Shown here: positions 16,754 through 24,533 of the stretch, piece after piece
How the letters are laid out: every line of letters starts with the position of its first letter
Position numbering within the stretch: the first letter of the stretch is position 1
Origin: CAYPKG01 sp964411275
GTDB lineage: Bacteria; Bacillota; Clostridia; Christensenellales; CAG-138
Length of the DNA: 64,000 bases
Assembly: GCA_964411275.1 (NCBI GenBank)
Contig: CAYPKG010000002.1
Span: forward strand, 52,522 to 116,521
Direction: 5' to 3'
Notes under the pieces: model-generated
Seen by the model: only the letters and a program-made list of their open reading frames with translations
Told to the model about the DNA's origin: nothing
The model's database searches: none
Translations under genes and position numbers: made by a program

Positions 16754-16788
16754 AAAGGCAAGGCCATTTTTAAGCCTTGCCTTTTTTT
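16754..16788 (+). terminator. Rho-independent terminator after the HxlR gene
   Basis: AAAGGCAAGGC (16754-16764) pairs with GCCTTGCCTTT (16774-16784), then more T. Confidence 0.9.
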
Positions 16789-16817
16789 GAAGCGGCGCGT
16801 TTTTTCATGCTTGCGTT

Positions 16818-17408
16818 TTATTGTTCGAACACCACAACATATGAACCCAAAACCTGTTCACATGGAATTGAAGCTGCATTTTGCACTGTAAACTCCTGTT
16901 TTTCATACTGCTTCGCAGGTTCGGTTGAAAATGCGGGGTATGTCTTTCCGGTGCTGATCCCATGTGCACCGCCATCGGCGAACTTCCACGCAAACTCGCA
17001 ATCGCAGAATTCTCGATTGCTGTCTATTTTCTTCGCTGGTTGAAATACTGGATTTTCGCTTAGAAAAAAGCATCCGTCGTTGTCCTTTTCCGCCGGGCAG
17101 CCGCCCTCAATGCCCACGCCTGTATAGGTGATCTCCAGGAAGGGGGCTGTAAATGTCACTGCCTTTCCATTTCTTCGGAAGGATAGCTCCGTGCTCGCGC
17201 TGTCCCAGTGTCCAATGTTGAGCCAACCGCGCTTGCCATCCGCTTCAACGGCAGTATTCAGCTCTACATACACGATTTCAGGCTCGCTATAGCGAATTTC
17301 GGCATTTACTCTCAGCACAGGCCTGAGGGAAACAAAGCCATCCGGCAGTATGGCTCTTAGCCGGTCTTGTTCTACTTTATACGCGGTAACAAATTGCTCT
17401 ATTTTCAT
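16818..17408 (-). CDS. Unknown soluble protein, possible acetoacetate-decarboxylase-like fold
   Basis: 196 aa, no signal peptide or membrane segment. The opening (VEQDRLRAILPDGFVSLRPVLRVNAEIR) and the beta-rich middle are reminiscent of the acetoacetate decarboxylase superfamily, but I do not see a clear active-site lysine motif, so this is a tentative fold guess. GGAGGG precedes the ATG. Same strand as the flavodoxin gene 50 bp upstream, so possibly co-transcribed. Confidence 0.55.
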   Translation of the reverse strand: MKIEQFVTAYKVEQDRLRAILPDGFVSLRPVLRVNAEIRYSEPEIVYVELNTAVEADGKRGWLNIGHWDSASTELSFRRNGKAVTFTAPFLEITYTGVGIEGGCPAEKDNDGCFFLSENPVFQPAKKIDSNREFCDCEFAWKFADGGAHGISTGKTYPAFSTEPAKQYEKQEFTVQNAASIPCEQVLGSYVVVFEQ

Positions 17409-17458
17409 GGTATTACCCTCCTACATATTATTTTAATTTACTCTCAGCCCTATTCCTG

Positions 17459-17989
17459 CTACTGTAGGGAAGCGCCAAACGATCTGAGTTCCTCCAGTTT
17501 CTCAGCGGAGCCATTTTGCGCGCCGTATGAGGTAAACACCCCCATGTCCTCCAAGCCCAGGAAATCCAGGAAATCCCCCTGATAAGAGAACACAGCGCCG
17601 TCGTATACATCCGCGTCACCGGAACTCAAAATCATGGCCACTTTTTTCAAGTGGGGGGGCTTTTTCGGGTATGCCGCTGCATACAAACGGTCAATGGCGC
17701 ATTTGAGCTGTCCGGATAGCCCATGGTAATAAATGGGCGAGGCGATTACCAGCATTTCCGCCTCCTGGAGCAAGGCGTAAACCTCCTGCATACCGTCTTT
17801 CTGGGCACAGCTTCCGTTGCCTTTGGTATGGCAGTATTCACATGCCAGGCAGCCGCCGATTTTCTTATGACAGATATCCACCACATCCACCCGATGGCCC
17901 GCAGAGGCTGCCCCCTCTAAAAAGGCCTCTACCATCTGTTTCGTGTTGCCCTTTGGACGCGGGCTGCCGTTTAGCACGAGAATTTTCAT
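17459..17989 (-). CDS. Flavodoxin-family NAD(P)H-dependent reductase
   Basis: 176 aa. FMN loop NGSPRPKGNTKQMVEAF, Cys cluster CLACEYCHTKGNGSC (CxxCxxCxxxxxxC), ASPIYYHGLSGQLKCAIDR. Second flavodoxin-fold reductase in this region, but shorter than the one at 15579 and lacking its C-terminal extension. AAGGAG lies before the start. Role probably flavin- or quinone-dependent redox chemistry. Confidence 0.85.
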   Translation of the reverse strand: MKILVLNGSPRPKGNTKQMVEAFLEGAASAGHRVDVVDICHKKIGGCLACEYCHTKGNGSCAQKDGMQEVYALLQEAEMLVIASPIYYHGLSGQLKCAIDRLYAAAYPKKPPHLKKVAMILSSGDADVYDGAVFSYQGDFLDFLGLEDMGVFTSYGAQNGSAEKLEELRSFGASLQ

Positions 17990-18143
17990 TTATTCATTTC
18001 TCCTTTCTGCATTAGAATGAAATCCTTTTTTAAATTTTATTGGTATCGCTTCAATTCATGTAAACACAGCTATCGACATGGTGCAACAGTATGCAAATCT
18101 GATATCTGAACATTCAAGGCGGGATAGAAGTTCCTGTACATCT

Positions 18144-18180
18144 AAAAAAAAGGCCTTTTGAGAGTACTCTCAAAAGGTCT
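18144..18180 (-). terminator. Terminator of tRNA-Leu
   Basis: A long stem around CTTTTGAGAG / CTCTCAAAAG (18155-18176) with seven T on the minus strand (18144-18150). Confidence 0.85.
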
Positions 18181-18237
18181 TTCCGGTCGCTTGAATACTG
18201 GATTTGCGAGACATAAATCCAGATTGACCTCGTTAAT

Positions 18238-18324
18238 TGGTGCCGGAAGTGGGACTTGAACCCACACGGTATCGCTACCAACGGATTTTGAGTCCGTCAC
18301 GTCTGCCTATTCCATCATTCCGGC
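18238..18324 (-). tRNA. tRNA-Leu (anticodon CAA)
   Basis: Read on the minus strand: acceptor GCCGGAA / TTCCGGC, long variable arm, anticodon stem ACGGA/TCCGT with loop CTCAAAA giving CAA, T loop GTTCAAG. CCA is encoded (18238-18240). Confidence 0.93.
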
Positions 18325-18338
18325 TAGCCACGAGAAGT

Positions 18339-18367
18339 ATTCTACCACAGTCCTGCTGGTTTTGCAA
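18339..18367 (-). promoter_or_regulatory. tRNA-Leu promoter
   Basis: Minus strand TTGCAA (18362-18367), 17 bp, TAGAAT (18339-18344). Confidence 0.65.
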
Positions 18368-18407
18368 TCGCTTTTCTTTGTATGCTGGGCGGCAATTTTT
18401 TTATTTT

Positions 18408-18469
18408 GGAAAGTAAGCTTTACATCATATAAAACTTGTGGTATCATGAGATGGAAAGTTAACTTTCCA
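18408..18469 (+). promoter_or_regulatory. Promoter flanked by two XRE-type operators
   Basis: -35 TTTACA (18419-18424), 17-bp spacer, -10 TATCAT (18442-18447). One imperfect palindrome, GGAAAGTAAGCTTTAC (18408-18423), overlaps the -35. A perfect one, GGAAAGTTAACTTTCC (18453-18468), lies just after the -10. Layout fits autorepression by the XRE protein encoded downstream. Confidence 0.7.
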
Positions 18470-18486
18470 AAAGAGGAGGGCGCATA

Positions 18487-18705
18487 TTGAAAAACAGATT
18501 GGAAGAATTGCGGAAAAACCGGGGGATGCGGCAAGAGGAGCTTGCCGCCGCGCTGGAGGTGTCCCGGCAGACAATCGGCTCTCTGGAGAATGGGCGATAC
18601 AACCCATCCATCCAGCTGGCGTTTAAAATCGCCCGATATTTCGGGGTAAGCATTGAAGAAGTTTTTATTTATGAGGAGGATTATCAGGATGGAACGGTTT
18701 CGTAG
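18487..18705 (+). CDS. XRE-family regulator (autoregulated)
   Basis: 72 aa, essentially a single HTH domain: RGMRQEELAAALEVSRQTIGSLENGRYNPSIQLAFKIARYF, the short YgzD/CD-type regulator common in Firmicutes. TTG start with GGAGGG 7 nt upstream. Overlaps the downstream membrane-protein gene by 17 nt, a conserved pairing in which the small regulator controls a small membrane protein. Two GGAAAGT palindromes around its promoter are the presumed binding sites. Confidence 0.88.
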   Translation: MKNRLEELRKNRGMRQEELAAALEVSRQTIGSLENGRYNPSIQLAFKIARYFGVSIEEVFIYEEDYQDGTVS

Positions 18706-19126
18706 CAGGCGGCATTTTGTGCTCGCCATCATCGGATTTGTCATAGTTGCGGCGGGATTGGCGCTGTTGATGGCGTTTTCTGACCGGGAAGGGCTTTTCA
18801 ATACAATCCCATTTTTATGCGTTGGCGTCGGCTCGGGTATATTCGGCGGCAATCTGGGCGTGGCATTGAAATATAGAGCGCTGCGCAAGGACCCCAATGC
18901 GGCCAAGCAAATTGAAATCGAGACAAAGGACGAGCGCAACCGCGCCATCCGGCTCAAGGCCAAGGCCCAGGTGTATGATTTGATGATCTATGTGTTTGCG
19001 GCGCTGTTGTTGGCATTCGCTCTGTTCGGGGTGGACCCGGTGATTATACTGACGCTTGTGGGGGTGTATCTGTTTTTCGTGTTCGCCCAGGTTTATTATA
19101 TTTCCAAATACTATAAGGAGATGTAG
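18689..19126 (+). CDS. Small membrane protein partnered with XRE regulator
   Basis: 145 aa with four hydrophobic segments (FVLAIIGFVIVAAGLALLMA, an IPFLCVGVGSGIFGG region, LMIYVFAALLLAFALFG, VIILTLVGVYLFFVFAQVYY). A conserved cytoplasmic helix, NAAKQIEIETKDERNRAIRLKAKA, lies between segments two and three. The start ATG 18689 is inside the end of the XRE gene, so translation is coupled. Function unknown; possibly a membrane-stress or antimicrobial-sensing partner (inference from gene pairs of this kind). Confidence 0.75.
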   Translation: MERFRSRRHFVLAIIGFVIVAAGLALLMAFSDREGLFNTIPFLCVGVGSGIFGGNLGVALKYRALRKDPNAAKQIEIETKDERNRAIRLKAKAQVYDLMIYVFAALLLAFALFGVDPVIILTLVGVYLFFVFAQVYYISKYYKEM

Positions 19127-19140
19127 CGATATTTCTACAA

Positions 19141-19179
19141 CAATCACCCCGTCGCCCATTTTAGGCAGCGGGGTGATTG
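19141..19179. terminator. Bidirectional hairpin between convergent genes
   Basis: CAATCACCCCG (19141-19151) pairs with CGGGGTGATTG (19169-19179). Confidence 0.75.
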
Positions 19180-19191
19180 TGTCCTTAAACT

Positions 19192-20004
19192 TTAGTGCTC
19201 ATACCCGATCTCGTACAGGCCCCACATACGCTCCGGAATTCTAAGTTCGGTGTCCCAGAAATCCACCTCATAGCATTCCTCATCGTTGACGCACAGGTAC
19301 AGATGCGTACCGTCATCACCCCAGCTGGCAGAGCTTTTCGTGATGTCAACGATATGTTCCCGCCCGCCGAACGCGGAGTTTTTATAGAAATACAGGGCGA
19401 TTTGACTTAGTGTCATATCTTTAAACCCTTCCGGCACCACGATGTCGGAGGAATAGGGGGGATATTCCTTGTCGATGGTCAGCTGATAGCCCATCAGCCG
19501 CCCGGTATCCGGCATAATCCGCGCGGAGAAGAAGCAATCCCCGTTCCAGGGATTTTTGTGGCCAAAGAGCAGGTCAAACCCGTCGTACACCACCACGGCT
19601 TTCTCAGGCAGCCATCCCGTCAGGTCGTAAAGATGCCGCATGGCCCACCAGGCCTGCTCTCGGATGGTCATGTCTTCGCCAGTGTAGGATACTGCATCCG
19701 GATCATAGAAAAAATCCCCCAAAAAGCCTTCGGTTATAAACTTCAGCTCCGGGCACACAAAATCCGGCCGGTGCATGTCCGGGTAATGCGCGTTGCCCGG
19801 CGCGGGGAGGGAGGGGAGCGCCTCGTCATCCGTAGAAGCGGTGGCTGCCGGGGTGGTTGCGGCGGGTTTCACCGCTACAGCCACGAGGGGATCGCCTGTG
19901 GCACTGGCAACGAGGCCGGGGCCCGCCGCGATTGCGGCTGCGCAAACAACAAACAGCAATAGTGCGAGAGCGAGAAAGACCAAAAGACGGCTATTGCATC
20001 GCAT
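19192..20004 (-). CDS. Exported protein of unknown function
   Basis: 270 aa. Signal peptide or N-terminal anchor (LLVFLALALLLFVVCAAAIA), a low-complexity Ala/Pro/Thr linker to about residue 70, then a globular domain rich in aromatic residues (FITEGFLGDFFYDPD, AWWAMRHLYDLTGWL, NPWNGDCFFSARIMPDTGRLMGYQL, EVDFWDTELRIPERMWGLYE). The length and repeated W/Y suggest a folded extracellular domain. Not recognised. Lies between a convergent terminator and the rplT operon; no clear partner. Confidence 0.65.
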   Translation of the reverse strand: MRCNSRLLVFLALALLLFVVCAAAIAAGPGLVASATGDPLVAVAVKPAATTPAATASTDDEALPSLPAPGNAHYPDMHRPDFVCPELKFITEGFLGDFFYDPDAVSYTGEDMTIREQAWWAMRHLYDLTGWLPEKAVVVYDGFDLLFGHKNPWNGDCFFSARIMPDTGRLMGYQLTIDKEYPPYSSDIVVPEGFKDMTLSQIALYFYKNSAFGGREHIVDITKSSASWGDDGTHLYLCVNDEECYEVDFWDTELRIPERMWGLYEIGYEH

Positions 20005-20056
20005 GTTGAGTACCTGCTTTCATAAATTTTTACAGGGAACGCGTCCAATTCATATG

Positions 20057-20090
20057 AAAAAACAGGATACCCGTTTGACCGGATATCCTA
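20057..20090 (-). terminator. Terminator of infC-rpmI-rplT
   Basis: Minus strand: AGGATATCCGG pairs with a slightly imperfect CGGGTATCCT, then a T-tract (20057-20062). Confidence 0.85.
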
Positions 20091-20108
20091 CCTTTTGTAC
20101 TGTTTCGT

Positions 20109-20465
20109 TTACGCCCGGGCGGTCTTGGAAAGCTCAGCCAGCTCCTGGAAGGCGGCCATATCGGTGATGGCGAGATCCGAGAGCACCTTGCGGTTGATTT
20201 CCACTCCTGCGAGCTTGAGGCCGTTGATCATACGGCTGTAGGTGGTGCCGCACAGGCGCGCACCCGCGTTGATACGGGCGATCCACAGGCGGCGGTATTC
20301 ACGCTTTTTAAGCTTGCGGCCGACATACGCATAAGACAGGGATTTCATCACCTGCTGGGATGCGCTGCGGTACTGCTTGCTCTTTGCGCCATAATAGCCC
20401 TTGGAGAGCTTCATGACCTTGCGACGTTTTTTAACGGCATTGACTGCCCTTTTAATTCTGGCCAT
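20109..20465 (-). CDS. rplT: 50S ribosomal protein L20
   Basis: 118 aa, standard length. MARIKRAVNAVKKRRKVMKLSKGYYGAKS start and GLKLAGVEINRKVLSDLAI end are family hallmarks. Needed early in 50S assembly on 23S rRNA. Last gene of the operon, 14 bp after rpmI. In Firmicutes L20 also represses the operon by binding its leader, and a leader with an internal terminator is present here. Confidence 0.98.
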   Translation of the reverse strand: MARIKRAVNAVKKRRKVMKLSKGYYGAKSKQYRSASQQVMKSLSYAYVGRKLKKREYRRLWIARINAGARLCGTTYSRMINGLKLAGVEINRKVLSDLAITDMAAFQELAELSKTARA

Positions 20466-20479
20466 TTCTCTAATCCTCC

Positions 20480-20677
20480 TTACTTATACGGGATGAGCTC
20501 GCGCACTTTTTTGGCTTCACACTCGGCTATGTAGCCGCTTTTGCGCAGGCCACGCAGGCGCTTGGTGGATTTCTTGGTCAGAATGTGGTTCCTGTACGCC
20601 TTAGCACGCTTGACTTTACCGCTTTTGGTAAGACTAAAGCGTTTTGCCGCACCCCGATGGGTTTTGATCTTTGGCAT
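20480..20677 (-). CDS. rpmI: 50S ribosomal protein L35
   Basis: 65 aa: MPKIKTHRGAAKRFSLTKSGKVKR and TKRLRGLRKSGYI. The start at 20677 begins the invariant N-terminus and has AGGAGG upstream; the longer frame to 20728 is not used. Middle gene of infC-rpmI-rplT. Confidence 0.97.
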   Translation of the reverse strand: MPKIKTHRGAAKRFSLTKSGKVKRAKAYRNHILTKKSTKRLRGLRKSGYIAECEAKKVRELIPYK

Positions 20678-20755
20678 TGGGGGATTCCTCCTACAAATAT
20701 TATTACTGCATTGTCCGGCATTGCCCATAGCTTAAGCAAACGCGTTGAATTTCGC

Positions 20756-21265
20756 TTACTTGGGGCTCAACACCATGAACATGTTGCGTCCTTCCTGCCT
20801 GGCAGGACGGTCGATGACGCCGGCTTCTTTGACCATCTCAAAGAACTTAGCCATGACTTGCAGGCCGATTTCCCCGTGGGTAGCCTGCCTGCCGCGAAAG
20901 CGGATGGAAACTTTCACCTTGTCCCCGGCACCGAGGAACTTGATGCAATTCTTCGCTTTGACCTCCAGGTCATGCTGGTCGATGGTCGCCGAGAGACGCA
21001 CTTCCTTGATTTCGATTGTTTTCTGATTTTTGCGCTGTTCCTTCTCGCGCTTGCTCGCTTCAAACCGGTACTTGCCGTAATCCATGATTTTGCATACCGG
21101 GGGAACGGCCTGCGGCGCGATTTTCACAAGATCCAAGCCCCGTTCTTCCGCCAAGGCTTGTGCGGCCTGATTGGTGACCACGCCCAACTGATCGCCATTC
21201 TCGTCGACCAGGCGGACCTCCCGGTCGCGAATGCCCTCGTTGATCATCAGATCCTGATTGCTAAT
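20756..21265 (-). CDS. infC: Translation initiation factor IF-3
   Basis: 169 aa. N-domain (LMINEGIRDREVRLVDENGDQLG), linker (PPVCKIMDYGKYRFEASKREKEQRKNQK) and C-domain (DKVKVSIRFRGRQATHGEIGLQVM). The start is assigned to ATT at 21265: GGAGGT lies about 9 nt upstream and ATT is the well-known discriminating start of infC, by which IF-3 limits its own translation. Both a 30S binding factor and the first gene of the operon. The track to 21337 would read through the leader terminator. Confidence 0.95.
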   Translation of the reverse strand: MSNQDLMINEGIRDREVRLVDENGDQLGVVTNQAAQALAEERGLDLVKIAPQAVPPVCKIMDYGKYRFEASKREKEQRKNQKTIEIKEVRLSATIDQHDLEVKAKNCIKFLGAGDKVKVSIRFRGRQATHGEIGLQVMAKFFEMVKEAGVIDRPARQEGRNMFMVLSPK

Positions 21266-21477
21266 GGTGAAGCACCTCCATATTCTTTCTCGTTCAATTG
21301 CGCACAAAAAAATGGGCGCACTGGGCACCCACATCATTCTACCGTTTCAAACTGACGTTTACAAACCGGTTCCCAGTCAGTATACTGGAACCATTCCTGG
21401 CATAATTGCCGGAAGGTGAGAAGCGGGCGCTTCTGCTTGAACAGATGTATTATACGGGGTTTTTCTTTGCTTGTCAA
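21266..21477 (-). promoter_or_regulatory. infC operon promoter and L20-type leader with terminator
   Basis: Promoter TTGACA (21472-21477), 17 bp, TATAAT (21449-21454), all on the minus strand. The roughly 180-nt leader contains paired segments around CCAGTATACTGACTGG and then GGGTGCC..GCGCCC followed by seven T (21306-21330), a rho-independent attenuator. Known L20 leaders of Firmicutes have the same arrangement; assignment to that class is by position and layout. Confidence 0.75.
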
Positions 21478-21549
21478 GGAATTTTCAGCCATTTTCTCCG
21501 GTTAAAACCCCGTATTGCAAAATATATAGAAAAAATATGGAAAAACATC

Positions 21550-21583
21550 TTGCATAATTATGCGAAGTTATGTATAATTACAC
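21550..21583 (+). promoter_or_regulatory. argGH promoter with ARG boxes
   Basis: -35 TTGCAT (21550-21555), 17 bp, -10 TATAAT (21573-21578). TTGCATAATTATGCGA (21550-21565) fits the ArgR/AhrC box wTGmATwwwwATkCAw at all but one position and covers the -35. A weaker second box covers the -10 (about 21568-21583). Arginine-dependent repression is expected. Confidence 0.75.
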
Positions 21584-21615
21584 TCAATAAACACGCATGG
21601 GAGGCGGAACCTGTT

Positions 21616-22821
21616 ATGGCAAAGGAAAAAGTGATATTGGCGTATTCCGGCGGACTGGATACTTCCATCATAATCCCCTGGCTAAAAGAGAATTATGATT
21701 ATGAAGTCATTGCGGTGGCGGCGGACGTAGGGCAGGGGGAGGAGCTTGAGCCCCTCCATGAAAAGGCGATGAAGACCGGCGCAAGCAAGCTGTATATCGA
21801 GGACTTGAAGGACGAATACGTAAAGGACTATATTTTTCCCACCCTGAAGGCGGGGGCGAAGTATGAAAACAAGTATCTCCTGGGCACGTCTACCGCGCGG
21901 CCCTGCATCGCGAAACGGCTTGTGGAAATCGCGAAAAAAGAGGGCGCGACAGCCATCGCCCACGGCTGCACCGGCAAAGGCAACGATCAAGTGCGCTTTG
22001 AGTTGACCATCATGGCCCTGGCGCCTGAAATGAAGATCATCGCCCCCTGGCGGATTTGGGACATAAAGGGCCGTAGCGAGGAAATCGCGTACGCCAAGGA
22101 GCGGGGCATCCCCCTGCAGTTTCGGGCAGAGGAAAGCTATAGCATGGACCGGAATATCTGGCATCTGTCCCATGAGGGCCTGGACTTGGAAGACCCTTGG
22201 AACGAGCCGCAGAACAGCCTGTATCTCATCTGCAACGCGCCGGAAAACGCGCCGGATGAGCCGGATTATATCGAGATCGAGTTTGTAGAGGGCATACCCG
22301 TAGCCGTCAACGGCGAGAAGATGAGCCCAGTGGCTCTCCTTGAAAAATGCAACGAGCTGGGCGCGAAGCACGGCGTGGGCATCGATGATATGGTGGAAAA
22401 CCGCCTCGTGGGCATCAAGTGCCGTGGCGTGTATGAAAATCCCGGTGGAACAATCCTGTATGACGCGCTGCAACAACTGGAGTACATTACCCTCGACCGG
22501 GACACCCTCCACTACAAGCAGGCCATGGGCACGAAGTATTCGGAGCTGGTGTATGACGGCAAATGGTTTACCCCGCTCAAGGACTCTATGGACGCAATGG
22601 TGGACGTCATGCAGAAAAACACCACCGGCGTTTCCAAGCTGAAGCTTTACAAGGGCAAGACATACCACGCCGGCGTGAAGAGCCCGTACTCCCTGTACAA
22701 CCCGGACTTTGCCACGTTTGAAGAGGATGAGGTGTACAACCAGAAGGACGCGGAGGGCTTCATCAACCTCTTTGGTCTGCCGCTCAAGGTGCGGGCCATG
22801 ATGGAAAAGGCAAACAAATAA
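21616..22821 (+). CDS. argG: Argininosuccinate synthase
   Basis: 401 aa. Condenses citrulline and aspartate with ATP hydrolysis to AMP. ATP loop AYSGGLDTSI at residues about 9-18, then LLGTSTARPCIAK, HGCTGKGNDQVRFE, RAEESYSMDRNIWHLSHEG, and VENRLVGIKCRGVYENPGGTI. The ATG at 21616 begins the standard N-terminus; the longer upstream frame overlaps the promoter. First gene of argGH; followed 81 bp later by argH. Confidence 0.97.
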   Translation: MAKEKVILAYSGGLDTSIIIPWLKENYDYEVIAVAADVGQGEELEPLHEKAMKTGASKLYIEDLKDEYVKDYIFPTLKAGAKYENKYLLGTSTARPCIAKRLVEIAKKEGATAIAHGCTGKGNDQVRFELTIMALAPEMKIIAPWRIWDIKGRSEEIAYAKERGIPLQFRAEESYSMDRNIWHLSHEGLDLEDPWNEPQNSLYLICNAPENAPDEPDYIEIEFVEGIPVAVNGEKMSPVALLEKCNELGAKHGVGIDDMVENRLVGIKCRGVYENPGGTILYDALQQLEYITLDRDTLHYKQAMGTKYSELVYDGKWFTPLKDSMDAMVDVMQKNTTGVSKLKLYKGKTYHAGVKSPYSLYNPDFATFEEDEVYNQKDAEGFINLFGLPLKVRAMMEKANK

Positions 22822-22844
22822 GCGGTTTTGGGCCGCAGCTAAAA

Positions 22845-22868
22845 AGGGCCTTTGATAAAAGGCCCTTA
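22845..22868 (+). other. Perfect hairpin between argG and argH
   Basis: AAGGGCCTTT and AAAGGCCCTT flank a short loop. It lacks a T-tract, so it may set relative expression or mRNA stability rather than stop transcription. Confidence 0.6.
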
Positions 22869-22902
22869 TGCATATAGAGGTATTGAGTTCGGAGGGAATA
22901 CG

Positions 22903-24297
22903 ATGGCGGAAGATAAAAAGCTCTGGGGCGGCCGGTTTCAAAAGGCCGCGGACAAAACGATGGACGATTTTCACTCCTCCATCAGCGTGGACCAGCGCAT
23001 GGCCCGGGAGGATATTTTAGGCTCCATTGCCCACGCGACGATGCTGGGAAACCAGGGGATTATACAACAAGCGGACGCGGAGGCCATCGTCAAAGGCCTG
23101 ACCGGCATTCTTGACGATGTGGAGGCCGGGAATGTGGAATTTTTGAAGAGCGCTGAGGACATCCACATGAACGTGGAAAAGCTTTTGACCGACCGCATCG
23201 GCGAGGCGGGGAAGCGGGTACACACCGGCCGCAGCCGAAACGATCAGGTAGCGCTGGACACCAGGCTTTATATGAAGCATGGAATTGATGATACCATCGG
23301 GCGGTTGCTCGCCCTGGAACACGCGATACTGGATACGGCGAAAGCCCATCTTCATACGATTATGCCGGGATATACCCACATGCAAAAGGCACAGCCCATC
23401 ACGCTAGCGCACCACCTGATGGCCTATTTCGAGATGTTTCGCCGGGATGTGGAGCGGCTTTTCGACTGTAAGCGCCGCACGGACTTCATGCCCCTGGGCG
23501 CGGGGGCGCTGGCGGGCAGCACATATCCTCTCGACCGGGAGGCGGTAAAAAACGCCCTTGGGTTTTCCGCGATCACCCGCAACAGCCTTGACAGCGTCAG
23601 CGACCGGGATTTTTGCATCGAGTACGCCGCCTGCGCGTCCATCATCATGATGCATTTGTCCCGCTTTTGCGAGGAGCTGATACTCTGGAACACAGACGAG
23701 TTCGGGTTTGTGGAGATGGATGACGCGTATTCCACAGGCTCTTCCATCATGCCGCAAAAGAAAAACCCGGATGTGGCGGAGCTGATCCGGGGGAAAACCG
23801 GACGGGTGTACGGGGATCTTATGGGGCTGCTGGCAATGATGAAGGGCCTTCCGCTGGCATACAACAAGGATATGCAGGAGGATAAGGAGGCGCTCTTTGA
23901 CGCCTTGGATACGGTGAATGGCTGCCTTTTGATGTTCACGAGGATGTTTTCCAGCATGCGTTTTTCCACGGACGCTATGAGAACCGGCGCGGGGCGCGGG
24001 TTTACAAACGCCACGGACGCGGCGGATTATCTGGTGAAAAAAGGAATGCCGTTCCGGTCCGCTCATGAAGTCATCGGCAATTTGGTTTTCTATTGCATTG
24101 AGGAAAAAAAGGCCATCCACGAGCTGACTTTGCAGGAGCTTAGACGGTTTTCGACTGCCTTTGACGAGGACGTATTTTCTGCCGTCTCCCTTGCCGCCTG
24201 TGTGGCCGGGCGGGAGCTTCCCGGCGGACCCGCGCCCGCGGCGGTGTACCTACATATCGAGGAAAGCGCGATTTGGTTGAAAAACTGCGGGGAATAG
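22903..24297 (+). CDS. argH: Argininosuccinate lyase
   Basis: 464 aa. Cleaves argininosuccinate to arginine and fumarate, the last step of arginine synthesis. Superfamily signature GSSIMPQKKNPD (about residues 281-292), plus TGRSRNDQVALDTRLYM and PGYTHMQKAQPITLAHHL. ATG 22903 follows GGAGGG. Belongs to the argGH unit under ARG-box control. Confidence 0.97.
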   Translation: MAEDKKLWGGRFQKAADKTMDDFHSSISVDQRMAREDILGSIAHATMLGNQGIIQQADAEAIVKGLTGILDDVEAGNVEFLKSAEDIHMNVEKLLTDRIGEAGKRVHTGRSRNDQVALDTRLYMKHGIDDTIGRLLALEHAILDTAKAHLHTIMPGYTHMQKAQPITLAHHLMAYFEMFRRDVERLFDCKRRTDFMPLGAGALAGSTYPLDREAVKNALGFSAITRNSLDSVSDRDFCIEYAACASIIMMHLSRFCEELILWNTDEFGFVEMDDAYSTGSSIMPQKKNPDVAELIRGKTGRVYGDLMGLLAMMKGLPLAYNKDMQEDKEALFDALDTVNGCLLMFTRMFSSMRFSTDAMRTGAGRGFTNATDAADYLVKKGMPFRSAHEVIGNLVFYCIEEKKAIHELTLQELRRFSTAFDEDVFSAVSLAACVAGRELPGGPAPAAVYLHIEESAIWLKNCGE

Positions 24298-24533
24298 CCA
24301 TAGATAGCGTTCTTTGGCGGTTTAAGCAAAAAAAGGCACAGAAGGTCTTTTGTATTTTCCATTTGCTACTTTCTTTGCGGTATTTTTACAATTGCATGCA
24401 TTTTGTTTTAACTCTATATGTGGTATTCTATTAAAGTAAGGGGAGCCGAACTCGCGAGATTCGACTTTTCTTACCTTAAAGCAATAATGCATTATTATTT
24501 TTCCATACAGCAAATGGAAAGGAGCTTAAGCCT
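24298..24533. other. Intergenic region with mini palindromic element
   Basis: No gene. Holds the inverted repeat at 24431-24478 (separate entry). No terminator for argH was clearly seen other than this palindrome. Confidence 0.5.
24431..24478. repeat. Loop-less copy of palindromic element A arms
   Basis: Two arms meet at the palindrome CTCGCGAG (24451-24458). The left arm matches the left arm of element A (55279-55300) at about 19 of 22 positions. Most arm-to-arm differences are transitions, three of which leave G-U pairs in RNA. Looks like an internally deleted member of the same family. Confidence 0.65.

Noticed and set aside
21682..22974. 430-aa minus-strand ORF
   Set aside because: Shadow of argG.
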